The translations under genes were made by a program, and so were the position numbers. Shown piece by piece: positions 25,442-33,432 of a DNA stretch of 64,000 nucleotides (positions are counted from its first letter, which is position 1; each line of letters begins with the position of its first letter). This stretch comes from DASYDU01 sp050248495. GTDB lineage: Bacteria > Planctomycetota > Planctomycetia > Pirellulales > Lacipirellulaceae. The stretch covers positions 124,001-188,000 of the forward strand of contig JBFWSG010000002.1 of assembly GCA_050248495.1 (NCBI GenBank). The letters run 5' to 3'. Below the pieces are notes generated by a model. The model saw only the letters and a list, made by a program, of their open reading frames with translations. It ran no database searches and had not been told where the DNA came from.

Positions 25442-27684
25442 GAGTTGCCTCCCAAACCAAAACCGCCCGCGCGACGATCCCCAACTTCGCCGACGTCCCG
25501 CTCGAATCGCCGCGCACGAAACCCGCCACGCGCGACGACTGGCAGCGCTCGCTCGCCGTCCCCCTCGCCGAGCTCACCTGGGACACCGCCGAGCAAATCC
25601 CCGTCGCGCCGCTCTATTCCGCCGCTGACCTCGCGGGCGTCGACCACCTCGACACCATGCCCGGCATGCCGCCGTTCCTTCGCGGTCCGTACCCGACGAT
25701 GTACGTCCAGCGCCCCTGGACCGTCCGACAATACGCCGGCTTCAGCACGGCCGCCGACTCGAACGCCTTCTATCGCCGCAACCTCGCCGCCGGCCAGATG
25801 GGACTCAGCGTCGCCTTCGATCTCGCCACGCATCGTGGCTACGACTCGGACCATCCGCGCGTCACCGGCGACGTCGGCATGGCGGGCGTCGCCATCGACA
25901 GCATCTACGACATGCGGACCCTTTTCGCCGGCATCCCGCTCGATCGGATGAGCGTCTCCATGACGATGAACGGCGCGGTGCTGCCAATCATGGCGCTTTA
26001 CATCGTCGCCGCGGAAGAGCAGGGCGTCCCGCTCGATAAGCTTACCGGCACGATCCAGAACGACATCCTCAAGGAGTTCATGGTCCGCAACACGTATATC
26101 TACCCGCCAGAGCCCAGCATCCGCATCATCGCCGACATCTTCGACTACACCAGCCGCCACATGCCGAAGTTCAACAGCATCAGCATCAGCGGCTACCACA
26201 TGCAGGAAGCCGGCGCGACCGCCGACCTGGAGCTCGCCTACACGCTCGCCGACGGCCTCGAATACGTCCGCACCGGCATCCAATCGGGCCTCGATGTCGA
26301 CGCCTTCTGCCCGCGGCTCTCGTTCTTCTGGGCGATTGGCATGAACTATTTTATGGAAGTCGCCAAGCTCCGCGCTGCCCGCCTGATCTGGGCCAAGCTG
26401 ATCCAACAATTCGGGCCCAAGAATTCCAAGAGCCTCTCGCTCCGCACCCACAGCCAGACGAGCGGCTGGAGCCTCACCGCGCAAGACGTCTACAACAACG
26501 TCGTCCGCACCTGCCTCGAAGCGATGGCCGCCACCCACGGCCACACCCAATCGCTCCACACCAACGCGCTCGACGAAGCGCTCGCCCTTCCCACCGATTT
26601 CTCCGCCCGCATCGCCCGCAACACGCAGCTCTTTCTGCAACAGGAGACCGACACCTGCGACGTTGTCGATGCTTGGGGCGGCAGCTACTACGTCGAAAAA
26701 CTCACGCACGACCTTGCGGCCCGCGCCTGGCGACACATCCGCGAAGTCGAAGAGCTCGGCGGCATGACCAAGGCCATCCAGGCCGGCATCCCCAAAATGC
26801 GGATCGAAGAAGCGTCCGCCCGCACCCAGGCCCGCATCGACTCCGGCCAGCAAACCGTCATCGGCGTCAACAAATATCGCCCCACGACGCCCGAAAACAT
26901 CCACGTGCTTCACGTCGACAACACCGCCGTCCGCGAATCGCAAATCGCCGGCCTCAAGAAGCTGCGTGCCGAACGCGACCAGACGGAAGTCGATCGGGCG
27001 CTGACTGCGCTCACCAAAGCAGCGGCCAGCAGCAATGCCGGTAGCAGCACAGCCACCAAAGAAAATGGTAACCTTTTAGAACTGGCCGTCGTCGCGGCCC
27101 GTGCCAAAGCCACCGTCGGCGAAATCAGCGCGGCCCTCGAAAAAGTTTACGGCCGTTACGAAGCACCCGTGAAAGCGGTCCGCGGCGTGTACGCGGCCGA
27201 AGTCGGAGACGCAACCGTGGTCGACCAAACCCGCGCGCTTGTCGAACGATTCGCCCGCGCCGAAGGCCGCCGCCCGCGAATCCTCGTGGCCAAGATGGGT
27301 CAGGACGGTCACGACCGCGGTCAGAAGGTCATCGCCTCCGCGTTTGCCGACCTCGGCTTCGACGTCGACATCGGCCCCCTCTTCCGCACGCCCGCCGAAA
27401 CCGCGCGGCAAGCGGTCGAGAACGATGTCCACATCGTCGGCGTCAGCTCGCTCGCCGCCGGCCACCTCACGCTGGTCCCTGAGCTCCGCGCGGAACTCCA
27501 GCGCCTCGGCCGCGACGACATCATGATCGTCGCCGGCGGCGTCATCCCGCCCGAAGATTACGACGCGTTGCGGAAGGCCGGCGCCGCCGCCATCTTCGGC
27601 CCCGGCACCGTCATCAGCGACGCCGCCGCCCAACTGGTCCGCGACCTCGCCACACGCCTCGGCATCGACGTCAATAAGACCTAA
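25438..27684 (+). CDS. mutB: Methylmalonyl-CoA mutase large (alpha) subunit
   Basis: Catalytic adenosylcobalamin enzyme converting (R)-methylmalonyl-CoA and succinyl-CoA. 748 residues from the ATG that overlaps the mutA stop. The substrate barrel has GPYPTMYVQRPWTVRQYAGF, SVSMTMNGAVLPIMALYI, GTIQNDILKEFMVRNTYI and RTHSQTSGWSLTAQD. The cobalamin domain has KMGQDGHDRGQKV with D623/H625/G628 (DxHxxG, base-off/His-on binding). A short Ser/Ala/Asn-rich linker near 525-545 differs from other mutases. Partner gene meaB follows after 106 nt. Confidence 0.96.
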   Translation: MRVASQTKTARATIPNFADVPLESPRTKPATRDDWQRSLAVPLAELTWDTAEQIPVAPLYSAADLAGVDHLDTMPGMPPFLRGPYPTMYVQRPWTVRQYAGFSTAADSNAFYRRNLAAGQMGLSVAFDLATHRGYDSDHPRVTGDVGMAGVAIDSIYDMRTLFAGIPLDRMSVSMTMNGAVLPIMALYIVAAEEQGVPLDKLTGTIQNDILKEFMVRNTYIYPPEPSIRIIADIFDYTSRHMPKFNSISISGYHMQEAGATADLELAYTLADGLEYVRTGIQSGLDVDAFCPRLSFFWAIGMNYFMEVAKLRAARLIWAKLIQQFGPKNSKSLSLRTHSQTSGWSLTAQDVYNNVVRTCLEAMAATHGHTQSLHTNALDEALALPTDFSARIARNTQLFLQQETDTCDVVDAWGGSYYVEKLTHDLAARAWRHIREVEELGGMTKAIQAGIPKMRIEEASARTQARIDSGQQTVIGVNKYRPTTPENIHVLHVDNTAVRESQIAGLKKLRAERDQTEVDRALTALTKAAASSNAGSSTATKENGNLLELAVVAARAKATVGEISAALEKVYGRYEAPVKAVRGVYAAEVGDATVVDQTRALVERFARAEGRRPRILVAKMGQDGHDRGQKVIASAFADLGFDVDIGPLFRTPAETARQAVENDVHIVGVSSLAAGHLTLVPELRAELQRLGRDDIMIVAGGVIPPEDYDALRKAGAAAIFGPGTVISDAAAQLVRDLATRLGIDVNKT

Positions 27685-27735
27685 ACTTGGATATGTGGTC
27701 TCTGACTTGATTTGGGAGGCGTCATCCAAAGCTTT

Positions 27736-27760
27736 TGTGGGAGGCGTCTCCGACGCCGAT
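27736..27760. repeat. Dispersed 25-bp repeat family C, copy 1
   Basis: Begins TGTGGGAGGCGTCTCC and ends GACGCCGAT, itself containing the small palindrome GGCGTC..GACGCC. An exact reverse-complement copy lies at 38747-38771 and a diverged inverted pair at 46969-47044. A partial copy (TTGGGAGGCGTC) lies at 27712-27723, just before it. It occupies the mutB-meaB gap, so the meaB start must lie downstream. Confidence 0.8.
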
Positions 27761-27790
27761 TTCGCAACGCACCTCGCACGCTCATTACTC

Positions 27791-28822
27791 ATGGCACACG
27801 ACGACCCCACACCGCGTGCCCTCCGTCGCGACCTATCCGTCGACGAATATTTCGCCGGCGTCCGCGCACGCAACCTCGCCGTCCTCTCCCGCGCCCTCAC
27901 CCTCGTCGAATCGGCAAACCCGCAGCACCAACTGCTCGCCGAAGAGCTCCTCACCCGCCTCCTGCCCCACACCGGCGGCGCGATCCGCGTCGGCATCAGC
28001 GGCACCCCCGGCTCCGGCAAAAGCACCTTCATCGAATCGCTCGGCACGCAGCTCGTTCGCTCCGGCCACCGCGTCGCCGTCCTCGCCATCGACCCCTCGA
28101 GCGGCGTCACCGGCGGCAGCATCCTCGGCGACAAAACCCGCATGGCGAACCTCGCCGCCGACGCGAACGCTTACATCCGCCCCTCGCCGAGCGCCGGCAC
28201 CCTCGGCGGCGTCGCCCGAAAAACCCGCGAGAGCATGCTGGTGTGCGAAGCCGCTCTTTACGACATCATCCTCATCGAAACCGTAGGCGTCGGCCAAAGC
28301 GAAACCTACGTCGCCGACATGACCGACTCGTTCGTCGCCCTCACCACCCCCGGCCAAGGCGACGAACTGCAAGGCATCAAGCGCGGCCTCTTGGAAGTCG
28401 TCGACTTCCTCGTCATCAACAAGGCCGACGGCGAAAACAAACAGCCCGCCGAGCTCGCGGCGCGACAATATCGAACCGCACTTGAATCCATCGCCGGCCA
28501 CGCTACCAACAGCACCGACGACGGCGCGCCCGAAGTCTTCACCTGTAGCGCCCTCCACCACGAAGGCGTCGACCAGGTATGGACCGCCATCGCCGCACGA
28601 CACACCGCGATGCAGCAAGACGGCCGCCTCACCGACCGCCGCCAAAAACAAAACCTCCGCTGGCTCTGGTCGATCATCGAAGACCGCCTCCGCCAATCCC
28701 TCTACGCCCATCCCAAAGTGCAAACCCTTCGCGCCGCGCTCGAACAAAAAGTCCTCACCGGCGAACTCCCCGTCGAATCCGCGGCGCGCCAACTCCTCGA
28801 CGCGTACTCCACCAATACTTAA
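27791..28822 (+). CDS. meaB: MeaB/ArgK GTPase, methylmalonyl-CoA mutase chaperone
   Basis: G3E-family GTPase that protects and reloads the B12 cofactor of methylmalonyl-CoA mutase. 343 residues from the ATG at 27791; a longer frame from 27695 would translate the dispersed repeat and is unlikely. Walker A GTPGSGKST is at residues 71-79, followed by LAIDPSSGVTGGSILGDKTRM, the IETVGVGQSE switch and VINKADGENK specificity loop, and a C-terminal dimerisation arm. Sits at the end of the mce-scpC-mutA-mutB run and is closed by hairpin A3 directly behind its stop. Confidence 0.94.
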   Translation: MAHDDPTPRALRRDLSVDEYFAGVRARNLAVLSRALTLVESANPQHQLLAEELLTRLLPHTGGAIRVGISGTPGSGKSTFIESLGTQLVRSGHRVAVLAIDPSSGVTGGSILGDKTRMANLAADANAYIRPSPSAGTLGGVARKTRESMLVCEAALYDIILIETVGVGQSETYVADMTDSFVALTTPGQGDELQGIKRGLLEVVDFLVINKADGENKQPAELAARQYRTALESIAGHATNSTDDGAPEVFTCSALHHEGVDQVWTAIAARHTAMQQDGRLTDRRQKQNLRWLWSIIEDRLRQSLYAHPKVQTLRAALEQKVLTGELPVESAARQLLDAYSTNT

Positions 28823-28864
28823 CCCCGGGTGATTCGGTCGTCTCAGCGACCGAACGCCCGGGGC
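28822..28864. repeat. Palindromic repeat family A, copy 3 (inverted), likely terminator of meaB
   Basis: Reverse complement of the copy at 11188 with only its first base changed (42 of 43 identical, 17 kb apart). It starts on the last base of the meaB stop codon and can fold into the same two-part hairpin, so it probably also ends the methylmalonyl-CoA transcript. No T-tract follows. Confidence 0.82.
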
Positions 28865-29050
28865 ACTAAACGTTGATTCGCACCGGCTCGCCCCCGCCTG
28901 CGCGCTTCGTAGCAATTCTTCCGCCCACACCGCGCCCCCACCGTCCCCCTTGTCGCACTCCCGCCACGCGCCGAATGCTATCCTTTTTCATCGTGACTCC
29001 ACACGACCGACGCGACCGACGCGACTTCCTTTCCCGCTGGGAGCACCACC

Positions 29051-29638
29051 ATGTTGGGCAAACTCTTCGGCCCACCGGCCACGCAGTCCTCGCTAGTCAT
29101 CGCCCGGCTCAATGATCGGGCCCAGCCGATTGATCGCGGCGCACTTTACGAGGACCCGCTCGACGAGGCCTTGCGAGAGCATCGTGCCGGCAGCGTCACC
29201 GGCGGCGGAACGCAACTCACCGCCGACTTCGAAGTCGAGTTCTGCGACATCGAGATCCAGGTTCCCGAGCCCGCGGCCCAAAGTCTCCCGCTGATCCGCC
29301 AGACTCTCGAAAACCTCGGCGCCCCCAAGGGCTCTAAGCTGCTCCTGGAAGGCCAAGGCGAAGAGCTGCCCTTCGGCCACAACGAAGGCCTGGCCGTCTA
29401 CCTCAACGGCACCGACCTGCCGGACGAAGTCTACGCCGAATGCGACTTCGACTTCATCTATAGCGAGTTCAATCGCCTGCTCGACACCGACGGCCAAGTC
29501 CACAGCTTCTGGCAAGGCCCCACCGAAACCGCCCTCTACGCCTACGGCCCCTCATTCGAGAAAATGCAAACCCGCCTCGCCGACTTCTTGAATACGTATC
29601 CACTCTGCCAGCGCGCCCGCGTCGTCCAAATCGCATGA
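29051..29638 (+). CDS. Hypothetical protein, 195 aa
   Basis: Soluble acidic protein I do not recognise. GGGAG lies 9 nt before the ATG. It has an Asp/Glu-rich middle (DFEVEFCDIEIQVPEPA) and a C-terminal half with VYLNGTDLPDEVYAECDFDFIYSEFNRLL and FWQGPTETALYAYGPSFEKMQTRLADFLNTYP. The tone is that of small cytoplasmic immunity- or SMI1-like proteins, but no specific motif supports this. It lies alone between palindromes A3 and A4. Confidence 0.65.
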   Translation: MLGKLFGPPATQSSLVIARLNDRAQPIDRGALYEDPLDEALREHRAGSVTGGGTQLTADFEVEFCDIEIQVPEPAAQSLPLIRQTLENLGAPKGSKLLLEGQGEELPFGHNEGLAVYLNGTDLPDEVYAECDFDFIYSEFNRLLDTDGQVHSFWQGPTETALYAYGPSFEKMQTRLADFLNTYPLCQRARVVQIA

Positions 29639-30076
29639 AGCGGGCCGCAGCGCTTCGCCCCGCGCCGCACCCATCACAGATTCAGCCCCGGGTAGCAACG
29701 TCGTCCGCCGAGCGATAGCGAGGAAGCAAGGACGGCGGCGGTAGTGCCTTGCCCTAGTCCGACCAAACGCCCGGGGCACTGCTTGTTGATTCTGGCCATT
29801 GCACCGACCGCTCTTCGCGGCCACACGGTTCAACCGCTCCGCTTCCACAAGTTCACAAGCGGCAGTGGAGCGCGTTCCTCCCTCCGCCCCAAAGGACTGA
29901 CCTATTGCGCGGCAATCCCACCAACCTGCCACCCTAATCCCGACACAAACTGCTAGCTGTCGATGCCTTGCAGTAGTCAGAACGCCTGGAAGCCGCTAAG
30001 AGACGCATACGCGTCATCGGAATTTGCTTGCACCGCCAATCATTTGTTCAGTATTATCGTTCAGGAGGCTGGTCTC
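29639..30076. other. 438-bp spacer with palindrome A4 and promoter for the DUF5131 gene
   Basis: Contains repeat A4 (29685-29777). GC content falls sharply after about 29,930, marking the left edge of a lower-GC segment. A candidate promoter TTGCAC (30028-30033), 18-nt gap, TATTAT (30052-30057) precedes the DUF5131 gene, with AGGAGG 9 nt before its ATG. No gene is called. Confidence 0.5.
29685..29777. repeat. Palindromic repeat family A, copy 4 (expanded)
   Basis: Same outer arms as other copies (GCCCCGGGT ... CGCCCGGGGC) but the interior is longer, 93 bp in all, with CGTCGTCCGCCG and CGGCGGCGG segments replacing the simple inner stem. It lies just behind the hypothetical gene that follows copy 3 by one gene. 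Confidence 0.6.
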
Positions 30077-30904
30077 ATGAGCGCGAGCTCGAAAATAGAA
30101 TGGACGGATGCAACATGGAATCCCGTGCGTGGTTGTACCAAGGTCAGCCCAGGATGTGTTCATTGCTATGCCGAGACGCTGGCTGAGCGCTTTCGTGGCG
30201 TGCCAGGACATCCTTACGAGTTCGGTTTTGATCTGCGGCTTGTACCTCACAAGATTACCGAACCTATCACGTGGTCCCGTCCGAAGATGGTTTTCGTGAA
30301 TTCGATGAGCGACTTATTTCACGAAGCCATCTCCGACGAATTCATTGAAATCGTTGTACGAGTCATGGAAGCAGCAAACTGGCACATTTACCAAGTGCTA
30401 ACGAAAAGGTCCGAACGCCTGCTAAAGTTGTTATCCACAAAGCTTCGGTTTGCGGCACAATCGCCTCATATCTGGTGGGGAGTGAGCGTTGAGAACCGAC
30501 GGTTTGGGTTGCCAAGAATCGAACACCTTCGCGCGGCTTCGCCCGCGATCGCGTTTCTATCTGTGGAGCCGTTATTGGAGCACCTCGGGCCGATTGAGTT
30601 AGAAGGTGTGCGTTGGGTAATAGTTGGCGGCGAAAGCGGGCCTGGCGCCCGACCGATGGAAAAGACCTGGGTGCTGGATTTGCGAAATCAATGTTCGAAG
30701 CGTCGCGTTCCATTTTTCTTCAAACAATGGGGTGGAGTGAAAAAGGGCAAGACTGGGCGGCACCTAGATGGCCGCACTTACGATGAATTGCCACCGATCA
30801 CGCGAAGTGCGCCAGCCGACTTAGCGACGCGGAAGCATTTGATACAGCGATTTCAAGACAATTTGCCTGAAGAGGATTCGAATCCTCGCAAACGAACGGC
30901 TTGA
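30077..30904 (+). CDS. DUF5131 / phage Gp37-Gp68 family three-Cys-motif protein
   Basis: 275 residues of the Gp37/Gp68 (DUF5131) family. AGGAGG 9 nt before the ATG fixes the start. The hallmark is the N-terminal motif IEWTDATWNPVRGCTKVSPGC followed by VHCYAE, a C-x6-C-x2-C cluster resembling but not equal to the radical-SAM CxxxCxxC. Further family blocks are VFVNSMSDLFHEAISDEFI, VLTKRSERL, HIWWGVSVEN, LSVEPLLEHLGPIEL, WVIVGGESGPGARPM and PFFFKQWGG. The protein probably binds an iron-sulfur cluster; its reaction is unknown. Its stop overlaps a TTG/ATG region of the next gene, its known partner family. Base composition is much lower in GC than the neighbours. Confidence 0.88.
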   Translation: MSASSKIEWTDATWNPVRGCTKVSPGCVHCYAETLAERFRGVPGHPYEFGFDLRLVPHKITEPITWSRPKMVFVNSMSDLFHEAISDEFIEIVVRVMEAANWHIYQVLTKRSERLLKLLSTKLRFAAQSPHIWWGVSVENRRFGLPRIEHLRAASPAIAFLSVEPLLEHLGPIELEGVRWVIVGGESGPGARPMEKTWVLDLRNQCSKRRVPFFFKQWGGVKKGKTGRHLDGRTYDELPPITRSAPADLATRKHLIQRFQDNLPEEDSNPRKRTA

Positions 30905-30909
30905 TCTCG

Positions 30910-32160
30910 ATGCAAAGACGAAAGCACAGTTGGACGCCTGGCCACGAGCCTCCACCAATTGGTGCACATAGTTTGGCAAAGCATCGAGTGTTGCGGGCGT
31001 ATTTGGAAAGATATGTCTCAGTTCTTACCAGTCGTCCGGAACAGGACCACTTTCGTCTAACGCTCGTTGACGGATTTGCTGGCGGAGGTCGATATCTCGA
31101 CGAGCGAACCAACGAGGAGCGTCCCGGATCGCCGCTCATCATGCTGGAGGCGATGCGTGCCGCGCATGCAATAGCGCAGGAACGAAGATCCAAGCCGTTC
31201 AAATTGGATGTTCGGTACTTCTTCGTCGAAAAACGTCGCGATTCGTTCGAATTTCTTTCGAAGACGCTTAAAGACTCTCAATACTCGTCTGAAATTGGCA
31301 ACTCGATCACCTTGTTGCAGGGTGACTTTGACAACTTTGTCCCCGCAATTCTCGAAGACATTAGAAAACGCGGGACTGCCGGCCGATCAATTTTTGTATT
31401 GGATCAATGCGGCTACACCGATGTGCCACTTGGAACTATTCGAAACATTCTTGCGAATCTCGATAACTCTGAAGTCATCCTCACGTTCGCCACAGACTTC
31501 TTGATTAGCTACTTGACCGAAGATGAACAAACCCAACGAATCCTCGAAAAGACGGGGATATCGTTGCCCGCGACCGCCATAGCTTCGGCAAAACAGTATC
31601 GGGAATGGCGCAGGATAATCCAATTCGCCCTGCACCGAGAGATTCCTGAGAAGACGAGGGCTAAGTATTACACCCCGTTCTTCATACGTTCTACCGAATC
31701 AAAGCGAGATCTCTGGCTAGTTCACTTATCCGGTCATTTCCGTGCTAGAGACGTGATGGTTGGCCTGCACTGGAAGGAATGCACGGATTTCGCGCATTAC
31801 GGCCGCAGCGGCTTACGTATGCTTGGATACGATCCAACGAAGGATGATGAATGGTCCAAGCAAAAGATGCTTCCAGGCTTCTACTTTGACGACACCGCAC
31901 TTGTGGCCAGTCAAGAGGAGCTGTTTGAACAGCTGCCAGCAAAGATCCACCAGATGAAAGATGGGGTTGTCTTCAACGAACTATTTGCTGGTGTTACAAA
32001 CGATTGTCCGGTTACCGCGGAAATCATGAAAGGTGTGGTTTCAGATCTGGCAAACGAAGGATTTATTCGAATTGTCAGCCGCAAGGGTGTTAATAGGCGA
32101 CGTGGCGTGCAGCACGGCTCTGATATTCTAATTCCTAGTCGGCAATTGCGTTTCATTTGA
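30910..32160 (+). CDS. tcmP: Three-Cys-motif partner protein TcmP
   Basis: 416 residues from the ATG at 30910; a TTG at 30901 overlapping the upstream stop is possible. It matches the TcmP family, named for pairing with DUF5131 three-Cys proteins. The N-terminal half has a methyltransferase-like layout: HRVLRAYLERYVSVL, then LTLVDGFAGGGRY (a GxG loop), FFVEKRRDSFEFL as an acidic second strand, and FVLDQCGYTDVPLGTI as a DPxG-like strand. The C-terminus resembles a winged helix (VVSDLANEGFIRIVSRKG). No biochemical role is established. Low GC and a phage-linked partner indicate lateral transfer. Confidence 0.85.
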   Translation: MQRRKHSWTPGHEPPPIGAHSLAKHRVLRAYLERYVSVLTSRPEQDHFRLTLVDGFAGGGRYLDERTNEERPGSPLIMLEAMRAAHAIAQERRSKPFKLDVRYFFVEKRRDSFEFLSKTLKDSQYSSEIGNSITLLQGDFDNFVPAILEDIRKRGTAGRSIFVLDQCGYTDVPLGTIRNILANLDNSEVILTFATDFLISYLTEDEQTQRILEKTGISLPATAIASAKQYREWRRIIQFALHREIPEKTRAKYYTPFFIRSTESKRDLWLVHLSGHFRARDVMVGLHWKECTDFAHYGRSGLRMLGYDPTKDDEWSKQKMLPGFYFDDTALVASQEELFEQLPAKIHQMKDGVVFNELFAGVTNDCPVTAEIMKGVVSDLANEGFIRIVSRKGVNRRRGVQHGSDILIPSRQLRFI

Positions 32161-32641
32161 CATGCTATAGAGTCGTCGATAATTGGTCCGCTATCCCCTT
32201 GACATGGGCCGCGACATATAGTATACATAAAATCACTGCTCAGGGCCCTGCAATCCCAAGCGTTTCGCACCACCGCTCTTTGACAACCAGAACGTCGATA
32301 GACCCATCCAGCTCTCGGCCCCGCTACCCGCATGCGCAGACCGCTTCCAACACAATGGCGAACTTAGCGGTTCAATCCGTTTTCGCGCCTCTTTGTGCCT
32401 TTTCGTGGCTCCGCTTCGTGCCGTCGTGGTGAACCCCGTTTTGCACCACGAATGGATGCAGAATGAAACCGCCCCACCCCGAAAAACGCCTGACATCTTC
32501 GAAGGCGTCACGAAAACACGACGAGAAATAACGACTTACGTCGAAGAGCCGAAAACCATTTTGCTTCGCCCCTGTCGATAAAATGAATCGCGGAGCGGGC
32601 GCCGGCAATCGTCTCCCTACTCCAGTGCCGCGAACCCGCGC
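32161..32641. other. 481-bp spacer with decayed dispersed repeats
   Basis: AT-richer at its left (ACATATAGTATACATAAAATC near 32213), then GC rises. Around 32385-32525 lie fragments of a widespread repeat type (CTTTGTGCCTTTTCGTGGC, GCACCACGAATG). It marks the right edge of the lower-GC insert. No convincing gene on either strand. Confidence 0.5.
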
Positions 32642-33211
32642 TCACCACGCCCAGACCGGATACAACCCGATGAACGACGTCGCCCGGCCGGCTTCTTCTT
32701 TCAGTCGCTGCACCTGATCGTCCAAGAGCTCGACTTCCCATTGCAGCTGCGCCTCGCGGCCGGCGTTCGTCAGCAGCCGCCCGCGCTCCAGCTGCAGCGT
32801 CGCCACTTCGGCCCGCAGGCGAAAGCGTTCGATATCGAGCTCGCCAAACGTGCCCGGCACGCGCTGGTTCGCGGCCGTCGCGCTTCGCCAATTGGTTGCC
32901 GCCGCCTTCTGCTCGGCCTCGGCCCGCCGCAGCCAGACCTGAAATTCGCTCGCCGCGCGGCCGCCGGTCGCCTGCTCCAGCCGCGCCTTGGCCACGTCGA
33001 CGTCGTACTGATACTCGGCCACGACGCTGCTCGGCACCGACCGCGCCACCCGCTTGTTGCTCTCCTGGACGCGCGTCAAATTCGCCTCCGCGAGCTGCAA
33101 CTGCGCCCGGGCGTACCGCACGTCGACGCTCTCGCCAGAGCGATCACTAGCCGCGGGCACCTGCGACAGCAAACACCAGCCGACGACTCCAATCAATATC
33201 CCAATGTGCAT
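32642..33211 (-). CDS. Exported coiled-coil protein, 189 aa
   Basis: Unknown function. Start at 33211 is chosen because it gives a signal peptide (HIGILIGVVGWCLLSQVPAA) and has GAGGG about 10 nt upstream. The rest is a long helical hairpin: VRYARAQLQLAEANLTRVQE, VVAEYQYDVDVAKARLEQA, LRRAEAEQKAAATNWRSA and LRAEVATLQLERGRLLTN. This is the pattern of the coiled-coil hairpin of HlyD-type adaptors but without lipoyl or barrel domains. It could be an envelope scaffold. It lies alone between the TcmP insert and the pcc genes, with no clear partner. Confidence 0.65.
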   Translation of the reverse strand: MHIGILIGVVGWCLLSQVPAASDRSGESVDVRYARAQLQLAEANLTRVQESNKRVARSVPSSVVAEYQYDVDVAKARLEQATGGRAASEFQVWLRRAEAEQKAAATNWRSATAANQRVPGTFGELDIERFRLRAEVATLQLERGRLLTNAGREAQLQWEVELLDDQVQRLKEEAGRATSFIGLYPVWAW

Positions 33212-33357
33212 AGCTCGGTCCCTCACAACCGCGGACTTGCCGCAACGCGCCCTGATGAAATTATACCGCCGCGGAGATTCAGGCGGTTCACGGAGCGGAC
33301 GCACGGGCCGCGTCGCATTATCCAACAAACGGGCCGCGCGATGCCGATGCTGCGAAT

Positions 33358-33404
33358 CCTCGGCAGGATGCCGAGGCTATATAGCCCGTCCATCCTGGCC
33401 GGGG
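33358..33404. repeat. Double-hairpin repeat family B, copy 1
   Basis: Two hairpins joined by the 8-bp palindrome CTATATAG: CCTCGGCA-GGA-TGCCGAGG (33358-33376) and CCCGTCCATCCTGGCCGGGG (33385-33404). It lies just behind pccA and could end its transcript. An inverted close relative lies at 55618 behind gyrB. Confidence 0.82.
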
Positions 33405-33432
33405 TGTTATGCGTGGCCGCGCTCAAGCCGCG

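Noticed and set aside
30431..30439. Perfect DnaA box TTATCCACA
   Set aside because: Single copy inside the DUF5131 coding sequence of lower-GC origin; no cluster around it, so chance is likely.
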